From assembly GCA_025602915.1 (NCBI GenBank), contig JAHLJZ010000052.1, positions 1-64,000 on the forward strand: 64,000 bases of DNA, given 5' to 3'. How positions within the stretch are numbered: the first letter of the stretch is position 1; each line of letters begins with the position of its first letter. The stretch comes from Paraphysoderma sedebokerense. Its lineage: Eukaryota > Blastocladiomycota > Physodermatomycetes > Physodermatales > Physodermataceae. Under the pieces are notes generated by a model that worked only from the letters and a program-made list of their open reading frames with translations, was not told where the DNA came from and ran no database searches. The position numbers were made by a program, and so were the translations under genes. This document shows positions 25,801 to 36,797 of the stretch, one piece after another.

Positions 25801-28800
25801 GTCATCTGCTTCTGGAGTGGTGAATTGTGCTGAAATAACGGATAACGAACGTTCCTCTTCAATGGATGCACTCAACAATTGTGCAACGGAGGAAACGACG
25901 TCACAGTCGGATGGGATATCTGTAGAAAAGGTTGAATTGCCGGTTGAAACTCTCGATGATATTGATGAACTAGAGGAAACAGAAGAGACGGAAGAAACCG
26001 GGCCGACGATACATCGTTCCAATAGGATTGAAAGCCAGCGAATTCACGATACACTCGTACAGAAGCTGTTGCCGGAACTTCACAGATTCGTTACCAAGAA
26101 AGATGATGAATCCACAAGCGTACGCGTGCCGGTCGCACTAGCTATCACTAAATTGTTAAAATTTTTACCCAAGAAGTCTCTTGATGATCAATTGCCACGG
26201 TTATTAATCAAGTTGTGTCAAAATTTGAAAAGTCGATTGCAAGACGCTCGAGATAGTACTAGGGATACATTGGTGAAGATTTTGATGATCCTTGGACCTG
26301 ACTATTTTCAATTCATTGTCAGGGAACTTCAGACTTCACTCATATGGGGCTATCAGTTACATGTGCTAGGTTTTACTATCCACTCACTTCTTTCGAACCT
26401 CGTTCCAACGATAAAGACAGGTGAAATTGATTATTGTTTGGACGATGTTGTGAGAATTTTGGTGCGCGATACTTTCGGTCTGGTCGGACAGGATAAAGAT
26501 AACGAAGAATACGTCAAGAAAATGAAAGAGACAAAGGCAGCTCGAGGCTTGGAGTCTTGGGAATTGGTTTCAAAAGTTGTTACACTGAAATCTATTGGTG
26601 CTTTGTTAATGCCAATTAAGAGCGTTCTCACGGAAACTGCAGACAGCAACACTGCGAAGAAAGTTGACGACACGTTAAATCGAATATCGATTGGACTTCA
26701 CTCAAACTCAGACATCGACCTTCAAGAACTACTGATTTTTATCCACGGCTTAGTGACGGAGAACTTGTCTTTGTCAAGATCGGGGAAAAAAGAAAAGCAC
26801 AATCCATCAAAACTGGAGAAAACTTATATGGTATATGTGTCGTCAAAAGCGGAAACCGATCATTTCGCTGTACAGGCTCACAAATTTGTCGATTTTGGCC
26901 TGATGCTACTAGAGTCGGCATTGAAGAAGGAAAAGTTTGATGTGAAGAATGAAACACATCTGAGTATGTTAGATCCGTTTGTTGATATCCTCGGTGATGC
27001 GCTAGACTCGAAGTATACCAGTATCTTGCTCCGTTCGATTAAATCATTATCAATATTGTCACGAATGCCCTTATCTCAGCTCAACACCGCTCTTCCTGTG
27101 ATTGTTCATCGATTGTACAGAATAATTGGCAAATCCGGGAACACAAAGGCCGAAATTGTGCAAGCATCGTTCAAGCTCTTAACGATTATAATCCGAGATT
27201 GCAAATCTATAGAATTATCCGATAAACAGCTGATAACTGTAGTCAATCTTATCCGACCAGATTTAGAGGAGCCAGAAAGATTAGGGACGTCCTTTTCCAT
27301 CATTAAGGCTATTCTATCACGCCGTTTCGTTACGGAAGAAGTATATGATCTTATGAAAAGAATATCCGAAATCATGGTAACTAGCCAGTCAACCAATGTT
27401 CAGGAACGGTCTCGCCACTGCTTCTTGCAATTTCTGTTGGATTATCCACTTGGTAAGAAGCGGCTCCAAAATCATATCACTTATTTGGTGAAAAATCTAT
27501 CCTACCAGTACGAAAGTGGCAGAGTGTCTGTTATGGAATTTTTGCATGCGGTAATACAGAAATTTCCGCAAGAAATCATTCTCGAATATGCTGAAATCCT
27601 TTTCTTGGCATTAACCACGGCTCTGGTAAACGATGAATCCGCGCGATGCCGAGAGATGGCGGGTTCTTTAGTGAAAGTTTTAGTTTTGCGAATGGACGAG
27701 TCGATGCTTAACAGCATCTTTAAAATATTGGATAAGTGGATGGAAAGGAGTGTTCGGCCCGACGCGCTTGAGCTAGACCCCAGAGAATTGACGTTGAAGC
27801 GAATCTCCGCGCAGGCATATGGCTTGATTATCGATGCTGCCCCAGAAATTGTCAGGCCACAGGCATCAAAACTGCTGATGGATCTGGATCGAATTCTACG
27901 AGACACAGTTGATAACATGAACCAAGAGACGGAACCTGCAGATGATGACTTCATGGAGGTGGAATCGTCTGACGTCAATTGGGAACCCGGATACTATGCG
28001 CTTAACACCATCCTTAAAATTCTCAAACATTTTCCTACAATTATGCACAACTCGGCTTCGGATGCTATTTGGTCAAACGTTCAGATCCTACTTCTTCATC
28101 CCCATGCTTGGATTCGGCTTTTGACTAGTCGGTTGTTTGGTGTATATTTCAACAATATTGAACCCTCAACCATGGCGATAGCAGAATCTGTCGACTGTGA
28201 TCGACATAAAGTAACCTGGTTAGCGAATTCCGGTGAATTGCGGAAGTTGGCTGGAAGATTTTGCCAACAGTTATCAAGCAAATTTCTATCTGCAGATTTA
28301 GGAGGGCAAGTTGTAAAGAACCTATTTTTCTTGGGCAAATGTTTATATTATCGCAAGAATGACAGCTCAAACATGGAAGACGGAGCACAGTCAAGCGAAG
28401 CAGAAAGAGACGAAGAGGAAGAACGCGGAAATAGTGACATGAGTAATAGGAATCTATTTTGGCTTTTTAGAAAGTTATCTTTTATGGCACGGTTTGATGG
28501 GTCTAGGAATCAGGGTACTTCAAAGGTACATTTTCTTTTTATTCTTTATCGCTTTCTTGCATGGAGCGCCAGCTAACATTTAGTTTTTAGCGGCTTTTCA
28601 TTTTCAAATGGTTCGCTGCTATGGCTAGTTTTATGCCCGCGGAAGATCTTGAACCGTATTTAAACGTCATTCTCTCTCCGTTATATCGCACGGTGAACGA
28701 TGAAACTGCTAAGGGTGCAGATTTCGGTATGTTTGGAGTTTCTCGCAATAGACGAAGTCAAATGCCATACTAATTTACTTTTTTCCTTGCAGATGAATTG

Positions 28801-29165
28801 AAACTATTGGGTCAAGAAGTTTTGGATTTCATTCAGAAAGCGATTGGCACAAACAAATTCCACGAGGAGTACAATCGAATCCGCTCACATGTCGTTAAGA
28901 CACGCCAAGAACGCAAATCAAAACGGGCTTATGAGGTATGCGTGGATTGCATTTGTTGGGTTTTCGGAACGCTATTTCTAATTAATATTTCTAGGCTATT
29001 ACCAATCCACAATTGACCGCGAAGCGAAAGTTGAGGAAGAATGAAACCAAGAAAGCGAATAGGAAGCGGAAAACTGATGAGTTCGAGGCGCGGAAGAATA
29101 AGCTTAGTGTTAAGCGTGTTAGAATATCAAATAGTGAACGCAATGAGGATGGGGATCTGTACTGA
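19841..29165 (+). CDS. UTP20: U3 small nucleolar RNP-associated protein 20 (SSU processome scaffold)
   Basis: Twelve exons are modelled: 19841-19900, 20019-20099, 20166-20365, 20425-20536, 20595-20973, 21038-21283, 21342-22275, 22336-23017, 23078-28525, 28591-28726, 28793-28935 and 28995-29165. They give 2863 residues in phase, in the usual range for this giant protein (2493 in budding yeast). Utp20 is a HEAT/ARM-repeat scaffold of the small-subunit processome in the nucleolus and is needed for 18S rRNA maturation. Recognisable blocks are YRSFNDRIKGINIDVAHRIG, WRELNLTVHFTEF, the DRIM-type segment near 900 (TVNGPKERLDVWNYYG) and a basic Lys/Arg tail. Acidic inserts lie near 25900-26010. Exon 9 alone is 5448 bases, in contrast to the intron-dense 5' third. 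Confidence 0.95.
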
Positions 29166-29405
29166 TCTTTTATTGTTCAGATTTTAATGTAATACCTGTG
29201 CTGTGTATAGAAATAATACATGAAATTATAATTCTGTTAAACAAAGGCCAGCATGAAACAACAATTTTCGAGCATTCTTCAATCCGATCAGAAGATATTG
29301 CAGCAAATCATTATAAACCAGACTGGCACTAATGAAACATAAAAAGATGAGCCATAGTGCATTATCATTGAAGTCACAATCCAAGAGATCTCTGCTAATA
29401 GATAC

Positions 29406-32191
29406 TTATAACCCTAAATTGTTCAACAACGATTCATCAACAGGCACTGGCCGAGTAATTTTCAGATTTGGTTCATATTGTTCGGCTTCAGCTATCTGCA
29501 GATTTGCGTTTTCGTTGCCGGCCCAAGCTCGTCTGCCGAAAAATATGTTATTGAAACAACCGCCAAGGTAAAAAATTCACGTAAGGAGTCTTACCTTGCT
29601 ATGCCGTTATTGGTATCCCAAAAAAGCATCCTACGCGCCCTTACAGCTGATTCTTCTGAACCATCCAACATCAGGAGGAAACCACCATTAATGACCTCAC
29701 CCCATCCAACACCCCCACCGTTATGCAACGAAACAGACGTGGCACCTCTGAAAGCGTCCCCGACGAAATTTTGAACAGCTTTCGGTGATTTTGTCAGTCA
29801 TGAAGAAATTATGTTTGCAGAAAAGCGGGGGAAAGTCTTACCCATATCTGCAGTGAACGCTGAACCGTCGTAAATATTCGAGGTTTCGCGGAAAGGACTA
29901 TCTGTCCCGGAGACGTCATGATGATCGCGAGAAAGCATGACCGGTCCTTTCAATTTTCCGCTTCGAATCGCGTCATTGAAGGCCAATGCAATCTTAACTC
30001 TTCCTTCAGAGTTGGCGTACAAGATTCGTGCTTGAGATCCGACGACGAGCTGATTTTCCAAAGCTGCTTCAATCCACAATATATTATCTTTTAAAATGCA
30101 GTGTTAATCAAAGTAACTAGCGTCTACAGGAAAAGAGATGCCAAATCACCATTGTACTGCTGTAACTTCCGTCGACACAAGGGAGTTGAATGATGACTCC
30201 CAGATTGGACGATAGTATCTGCTTCACGTTTTGACGCGGTAGCTAATTCTTTCAACACACTGGCAGCGATTTCGTCCGTTGATTTCAAATCTGACGGCTG
30301 ATTGGATAAACACACCCCTGAAATAAACGTTGGTTAATTACAAACCTGGCAGCTATGAAAGTGCAAGCGTAGAACCGTACATCTAAAAGGCCCGAAGCCT
30401 AGAGAGAACACATCTCCCATGATGGCTTGCACATAGCTTGGATACTTAAAAGTGTTTCCACCTTTAGCGAAGATATCGGCACCAGCGCGACCAGATTCTA
30501 AAAGAAATGCATTCCCGTAATCGAAAAACTTCATTCCTCTGTCGCAAAGACGATTTATGGCGGCTACATGACGTTTCAATGAAGTCTGAACGAGCTCTTT
30601 GAATTTTGCGGGATCGTCCCTCATCAACCGACGTGATTCTTCGAAAGAGACCCCGACGGGATAATAGCCTCCATTGAAGGGGTTATGTAGAGACGTCTAT
30701 GTGCCAAGTTCAAATTACGATTTTGCATAACCACATCTGGCTGTATCAGATTTAGACTTACCTGATCGCTACCGAGTTCAGGAATCAATTCCGGATCACT
30801 TTCACTTTCAATTGCTAATTTTTCCCAAACGTCGACAACATTTCCCAAATAGCCGATACTAACAGGTCGTTTCTCATGGCGAGCTAGTTTTACTCTTTTC
30901 ATAAGGTCTTCTAAGTTCGTTATTTTCTCTTGAATCCAACCTTGCTCGTGACGTTTATTTAAAGCCGCCGCTTATGTCAAGAACGAAGAGTCGTTAACTT
31001 CAAAAATTTTGCTACCGCATAACGTATTACTAGTTACCATCTACTTCAGCGATAACAGCGATCGCACCAGCAATTACACCGGCTTTGGGCTGCGCTCCAG
31101 ACATTCCTCCAAGACCTGCACTAACGAAAATCTGTTCGTTCGTTAGATATGTGAAATCTATACGGAGACTTCAAGCTTTAATAATATTAATTTACCTTTC
31201 CACGTAAGTCATCCGATCCAAGATATTTACGGCCGGCATTAAGAACGGTAATCGTGGTTCCATGCACAATTCCCTGTGGTCCGATATAGCAGTAGCTTCC
31301 TGCAGTCATTTGGCCGTACTGAGTAACCCCCAAAGCGTACATGCGATCATAGCTACTCAATAGTTATTTTAGTATTGAATTAAAGATGTTGCAGAAAGAA
31401 AACAGACACCTACTCTTCGCGACTGGAATAATTCGGAATAACCATGCCATTTGTCACAACAACTCTCGGCGCCTGTGAATGAGATGGGAAAAGACCCATC
31501 GGATGGCCCGAATACATAACCAATGTTTGTTCGTCGGTCATTTGCGATAAATATTTCATGACCATATGATATTGGGCCCAATTGCTGAACACTGATCCGT
31601 TCCCTCCGTATGTAATCAATTCATGCGGATACTGAGCAACTCGTGGATCAAGGTTATTCATTATCATGAGCATAATTCCAGCTGCTTGTGTTGATTTGCA
31701 AATGGCAGCATAAGCAGAGAGAGAATATGCCTTCATTTCGTAACTTTTACCGGGCACAACAGTTAGAGCGAACCCTGCAAGAAAACTTATATGTTTAACG
31801 ACTTAGCTACAGAAACGCACTTAGTAGGTTTGAACCGGTACATATAAATGTGTCCATAAGTTTCGAGCTCCGTGAGAAACTCCGCAGCGAGCGGCCCATG
31901 AAATTCTGGTTTAAAATAACGCAAGGCATTCTTAATAGCAAGCTAACAAAGTCGATCAGTTAATACAAGAAAGAGAGAAAGATAGCAAACTGCAGCAATC
32001 AGTAAATACTGTACCTTCTTCTCATCCGGACGAAGACTCAAAGGTCGATTCGGAGCATGAGGGACGGAAGGATCTCGTTGAGGAGGTGGCTGAGTGAAAT
32101 CGTAGAAGTGAGATTGTTCGAGGCCGAGACCGAGGGATGATAGTACAGACATTCCTTTCGTATGATTTAAACCTGAGGAATGACTAAACAT
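29406..32191 (-). CDS. Urocanate hydratase (urocanase)
   Basis: Eleven exons (32191-32015, 31942-31821, 31785-31414, 31352-31196, 31131-31038, 30970-30762, 30696-30381, 30317-30150, 30087-29842, 29778-29595, 29532-29406) give 723 residues. The cytosolic enzyme uses NAD+ as a prosthetic electrophile to hydrate urocanate to 4-imidazolone-5-propionate, the second step of histidine breakdown. Family motifs are YGGNGSVFSNW, YSGHPMGLFPS, MTAGSYCYIGPQGIVHGT, the region GFGPFRWVCLS with the likely active-site Cys, and SRDHHDVSGTDSPFRET. The layout resembles the animal UROC1 form with a longer N-terminus. The start of exon 3 is uncertain. An acceptor at 31786-31787 keeps frame, while the better-looking one at 31775-31776 does not with the chosen donor. 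The other steps of the pathway are not in this window. Confidence 0.95.
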
Positions 32192-32521
32192 GTTTTTGGA
32201 CGGATGACAGATGTTGCTGGAAGAAGGGGAGTGAAGGAGGCTCGCAAGTTTTCTGGATCAATTAGTGTGGTTCATTTCTTACATTTGCATTGTACAACAC
32301 AATTACAGTCGCCTGGTCTTCCATGGTGACATTGTTTCCGGCCGGTTTGGCCCGATAGTGTATGTAAACAAAAGTACTCCAACGCTAACCGCTACAGAAG
32401 CAATTGAGGATCACAAAAGAAGTAGACATAGTAACAGAATAATAACATCTTAAATTTATTATAAACATTCATGTTGCTTTCACACAACGAGCTTCATGCT
32501 CAAATCTAAGCTTCAGTTATT
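32192..32521. other. Intergenic region between urocanase gene and RBM25
   Basis: This 330-base region holds the RBM25 3' end and the promoter of the downstream urocanase gene, both on the minus strand. I see no extra gene. Confidence 0.5.
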
Positions 32522-35108
32522 TCAGTGATTTCCGGATATGCTTTTCCATTCAGTTTCAAATATCAGCATCCTCCAAATTTTCATCAGCAAAGTTGATGCC
32601 TCATCATCGATAGCCTGCAGGTAGGAAGATACCGTAATGAGTGAAGGCAACGAAGAAAAGAGAACATGGGACAGAGGATATATGTAATCAAACATACCAT
32701 TTGCAGTTCCTCGAGCAAACTGGAAGGCTTCAATTGGTCCTTTATTCCGTCCAGCACAAAAGCAGCCAGTTCTTCCTCGGGCTCCCCCAAAACTTCCCCA
32801 ATTTTTTTGTCAATGAAAGGTTTCAACTTTTGATTTAAGGTATTCTATAGAAAAAGAAAAATTAAATGGGAGAAAAAAAGAAATAGTAAGGCAAACTTTG
32901 AAATACATCATCCAACGCGTTCCACTTTACAGGCCAAGCGAACAACTTCTCCCGTTCCACTGGAATTCTTTCAATCAATTCTTTCTTCATTTGATTTTCT
33001 TTGGCGATCTGTTCGGTGGTCGAATCTGCTTTGTCCCCGTAATCGAGCGGAATCAATTTCATTCGCTTTCGGGAATTTGTTTCGGACTCATCATCGCCGC
33101 CATCCAAAAATGAAGCTCCATCACTGGAAATTAATTTCTTGGAGGACGTCGAACCGCCGAAAGAAAAACTCAATTTCTGAAAAGCACTCGAATTGGAAGT
33201 AGACGTCGTGGCGGAGAAAGCGTCTGCTGGACATTTCAAGTTATTAAATTTGTCTTATCGCAATGAATCAGCGGACAAACCTTCAGTCGCCATAGATATC
33301 TCTTCAGAAGGGGAATCAGTATTTTGCAATTGTGTTACGACACCATCACTCGTCTCCGCAGTTTCTTCCGGAGATTTCGAGCGAGATTTAGATCTTCGCC
33401 GTCGCTGCCGTTTCTCCGTCGACTCGCTTCTACGGCGATGCCTGTGACGTCTATCCCGCCGCGATCGCGACCTAGAACGAGATCGTGATCTTCGTCTATA
33501 GATAAAACCTTGTCAAATGGATCGTACTATACGACGTTTAATTTGGTACAAAACATACCGGCGTTTATGAGCACTTTCAACAAGTTCACCGTCTTCTTTT
33601 CCAATCTGTTCATCATCTTTTTCCTTTCGTTTCTCACGACGCTTCTTACGCTCTCGCTCATGATGTCGGTCCTTACTGGATCGTTCGTGATGCCTTTCAT
33701 CAACATCATCTCGTTTCTAAGCGTTAAAAATGCCAAGTTAAAGTAAATATGAAGAGAAAAACGATGAAAGGACGAAACATACGTCTTCCGATCGCTGGCC
33801 GTGAGAGTCCGATGCTTTCGAAGGGTGAACTTGCCGGGGAACAAGTTTACTAAGTATGGAGGGAACTGGTTGTTGGTCATCTGGCCTGGTTGGGGGTTGA
33901 TGTTCAAGAATAGCAGCTCTAATCCTCTGCAACCTCTCCTCTTCTTGCCTTTTCTGCCGGTTAATCCTATCTTTAAAATGAGCAATTTGACTAGCTATCA
34001 CACTTTCTTTTTTTCCGCCCGGCAAAGCGGCATCCGGATCGGTTGAAGTTTCAATTAAAGAAGAGGTCTCGCTAGCACCACGAGAAGCGGAATCATTGGC
34101 GCTTTCACCATTATCGTCCTTGTCATCGGATTTACCTGCGTCTTGCAATTCTTTGTTCGAAATGATGTTCTGGCTTCTCAGATTGACCATGGCCGGAACT
34201 AAAGATTTCATAGCCTTAATTACCTCAGTCAGATGATTTTCCGCCAGTCTATCAGCTTCAATTTCAGGCTGAGTTGGCACAGTCAATAATAAACCCGAAA
34301 GGAGCGAGGAACAATCTCGAAGTCTCACCTTACTAAGGGTTTTGTTGGGTCGATATTTGTCCAATAACTTTCTTGTATTCTCGTCAACTTTCATCTGATG
34401 GAATCGTGGAATGTAAGTGCACGATTGATTTGGAGGTTCGTTTGACAGAACAGTAAATTTTTAGATACCATTATTTTTGTCAAGGAAGTGGTTCCATCTA
34501 ATGCAGGTAGCTGAATCGGACCGGAAGAACGATTTTCTCCACCAAGAATTCGTAATGCTCGTAAAAGACTATCAGGGTCGACATAAGTGGCGAAACCAAA
34601 AGATTTGGGGGATCCATCAGCGTTTCTCACCCTTTTCCATATTTTTAAAATGCCACAAGTCTAATTCCAAATTGCAGATCGGGAAGTCAGGCAACAGAAT
34701 CCATCAATATATACAAACGTTACTAGACCACTCACCTTTAATACACGCTCTACCCATTCGTCATGCACACCAGCTGGGATAGCGCCCACAAACACAGTAG
34801 TCATCTTCTCATTCTCAATTGAAGTAGTAGAGGGCTGAGGGGGGGCCGGATTTACAGGGGGCCGAGGAAACTGAGAATGAGAAAGCGGAGGATTCGGGGC
34901 TGTTTGCTGCATCATCATGGGTTGCATAGGGTGAGGGAAAGGAGGAAATTGAGGACGGTTCATACCGACTGGCATGGGGAAGTTTGGATTGAAATTTTGG
35001 TTGAAGGGCATACCTATTCACCATGAGGGCAGACGTCAGGAAAACAAAAAATGGGGTCTACATACAGAAAGACAACGCACCAAAGGGAGGTCTTTGATAT
35101 GGATTCAT
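32522..35108 (-). CDS. RBM25: RNA-binding protein 25 (RRM-RS-PWI splicing factor, Snu71-related)
   Basis: Ten exons (35108-35066, 35013-34736, 34660-34469, 34394-34329, 34268-33783, 33716-33559, 33495-33281, 33223-32907, 32844-32698, 32614-32522) give 664 residues, in phase. A Pro/Met/Gln-rich N-terminus leads to an RRM (about 86-193, TTVFVGAIP ... KSFGFATYVDP). A helical charged region, an Arg/Ser-rich segment around 430-480 and a C-terminal PWI domain (about 585-664, LKPFIDKKIGEVLGEPEEE ... LLMKIWRMLIFETEWK) follow. RBM25 associates with U1 snRNP (Snu71/LUC7 module) and helps 5' splice-site choice in the nucleus. An intron of 60 bases between exons 4 and 5 has no stop and could be retained in frame. 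The first exon is short and rests on one GTATGT donor. Confidence 0.92.
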
Positions 35109-35308
35109 GGCTGCGACGAGAAGGATCTGAAGAACTGCCTCACTTGCGGAATGTGGATGGAGTGATGCGAGAGGGAATCAGAGTCTGCCGGCGAGCGAAT
35201 AAACAACTCATTTCACGTGACATTCACGTGACCGGAATTCCCCTGTTACTTCACCATCAACACATTTCAGCAGAAACTAAAGAACAGGAACTTAATCATC
35301 TGTATCTA

Positions 35309-35318
35309 CTATATATAG
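35309..35318 (+). promoter_or_regulatory. TATA-like box upstream of the 35348 gene
   Basis: CTATATATAG lies about 30-40 bases before the start codon at 35348, within the 239-base divergent promoter shared with RBM25. Confidence 0.4.
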
Positions 35319-35347
35319 ATTGAAGGCCGATCCTTACACTCGCTCGA

Positions 35348-36308
35348 ATGCCCACAGACAACCCTTTCAGTGATACGGTTAGCACCACTTAAACTGTTTT
35401 CAATGATTTTCACTTTCATTTACTGCATCACACTTGATTTTGATTTCAATTTCGGCCGCTTGCTAATTATAAACACTCCGTGTATGTTGATTGCTCTCTT
35501 TGACTAGGTTGTGAAAGAATTCGTCAATCGACCAGAAAGATATAGACATTATGGGTTAGACGCTTATTACAAAGAAGTTATTTTGAAGAATCTTCAAGCG
35601 GATCGTGAACCATCTACCGACCCAATGCTTGCCAAGAAACAGAGTTCTCAACATACCATCCCTTCTGCATTTTCCGGTCCTAAACCTTCAACGTCATCAG
35701 AGCAATCGAAACAAACCGCGCGTGGACGTGGTGGCCTCAACCCCCGAACAGAGTTGGCCACAAAACCACAAAATAATTTATCAAAGTCTACTCAGGAACT
35801 AGCCAACTCCCCGAGTATCTCCGTCGTACGTCTCCAAAATGTAACAAGCGGTGGATTTAATGACAGACGGTATTCACATCTGCCCGACCTTGTCCGTCCT
35901 TTGTATGATTCATCCTTGTCGGAGGAGGCTAAAACGTCTGAAGAATCTGGATCTGATGATAGTTTACCACCACTAGTTTCCGGTAGTGAAAGTGAGCAAG
36001 AGATAATTGGCGATAAAAATAGGGCGAAGCAAAAACAGAGAAGAGCAGAGAGTACCACCAACTCAGAATCGCCCGAGTCCGGCGCCGGCTCATGGCCTTA
36101 CTATAAAAACGAAGCGATCACAGCGCAGGAACTGTCAGAGCTCGATTCAGATTTCAACGAAAAGTTGAAGTCAAATCCGGTAAATCAAAATCGTGGGAAA
36201 GTTGTGCTAAAAGTAAACAAAACACCGGAAGTCAACTTGAAACAGTCCGGAGATTTTGTTGCTGATGCTGATGTGGCTGTAGATGAAGATGATTTTAGTA
36301 GCTCTTAA
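35348..36308 (+). CDS. Unrecognised Ser-rich acidic disordered protein
   Basis: Two exons (35348-35377 and 35508-36308) give 276 residues. I do not recognise a family. The N-terminus reads MPTDNPFSDT and includes an NPF tripeptide, a known EH-domain ligand motif. It runs into a short charged helical-looking segment (RPERYRHYGLDAYYKEVI). Most of the rest is low-complexity and rich in Ser, Glu, Gln and Asp, with a basic Lys/Arg/Gln patch near residue 175 and an acidic end (VDEDDFSSS). The first exon encodes only ten residues and rests on the GT donor at 35378 and the CTAG acceptor at 35506-35507. The long frame itself is clear. It is divergent from RBM25. Confidence 0.7.
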
Positions 36309-36797
36309 AAAGAAGAAATGATTCTTTTGTTGGCGTAGCCGGCAGGAAAACAATTATTATAATTATGTTTCCGGCTGACACCAGTGGGTTCTGCCACCTT
36401 CTGCCGACATCCCGGGTCCTCCTTTATGAGCTTACCAATTTCTTATTTTATTATCATATTAGCCTTAAGGCTTGATGTTAAACATACTTGACATCGAACT
36501 CGACACGATCATCCTTTACCGCCGGCTTCAATGGAACCTATTCATGCAAGAGCTAAAATCACATCTCTTTAGAATTCCGACTCTCAAGTCTAATGGGGAC
36601 AGTTTTCATTCTTATTATAATGTAACATACGTGAATTGTAATCTTCATCTTCTAATATAAATTAAGGAATGATTAATACCGTAAACACGGGCAAGTTGAT
36701 GAGATTGACATATGCGTCCAGCTCACTTTCGGACTCTCGGGGATGGCGTGTCGTAAATTATAACTTTAGTACGCAGAGCCGACCCCAGTGATTTAAG
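36309..36797. other. Intergenic region before the Furry gene
   Basis: This 489-base region contains an imperfect inverted repeat at 36337-36376 just after the preceding stop codon. Otherwise it has only short AT-rich frames, and no tRNA fold was recognised. Confidence 0.5.
36337..36376. repeat. Imperfect inverted repeat around an AT palindrome
   Basis: AGCCGG...AAAAC on the left faces GTTTCCGGCT on the right, flanking an AT-only centre that is itself nearly palindromic. It starts 29 bases after the stop codon of the 35348 gene. It may form a hairpin in the 3' untranslated region or be the remnant of a small element. Confidence 0.5.

Noticed and set aside
36309-36797. Possible tRNA or small RNA around the inverted repeat
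   Set aside because: No cloverleaf, no recognisable A and B boxes in proper spacing.
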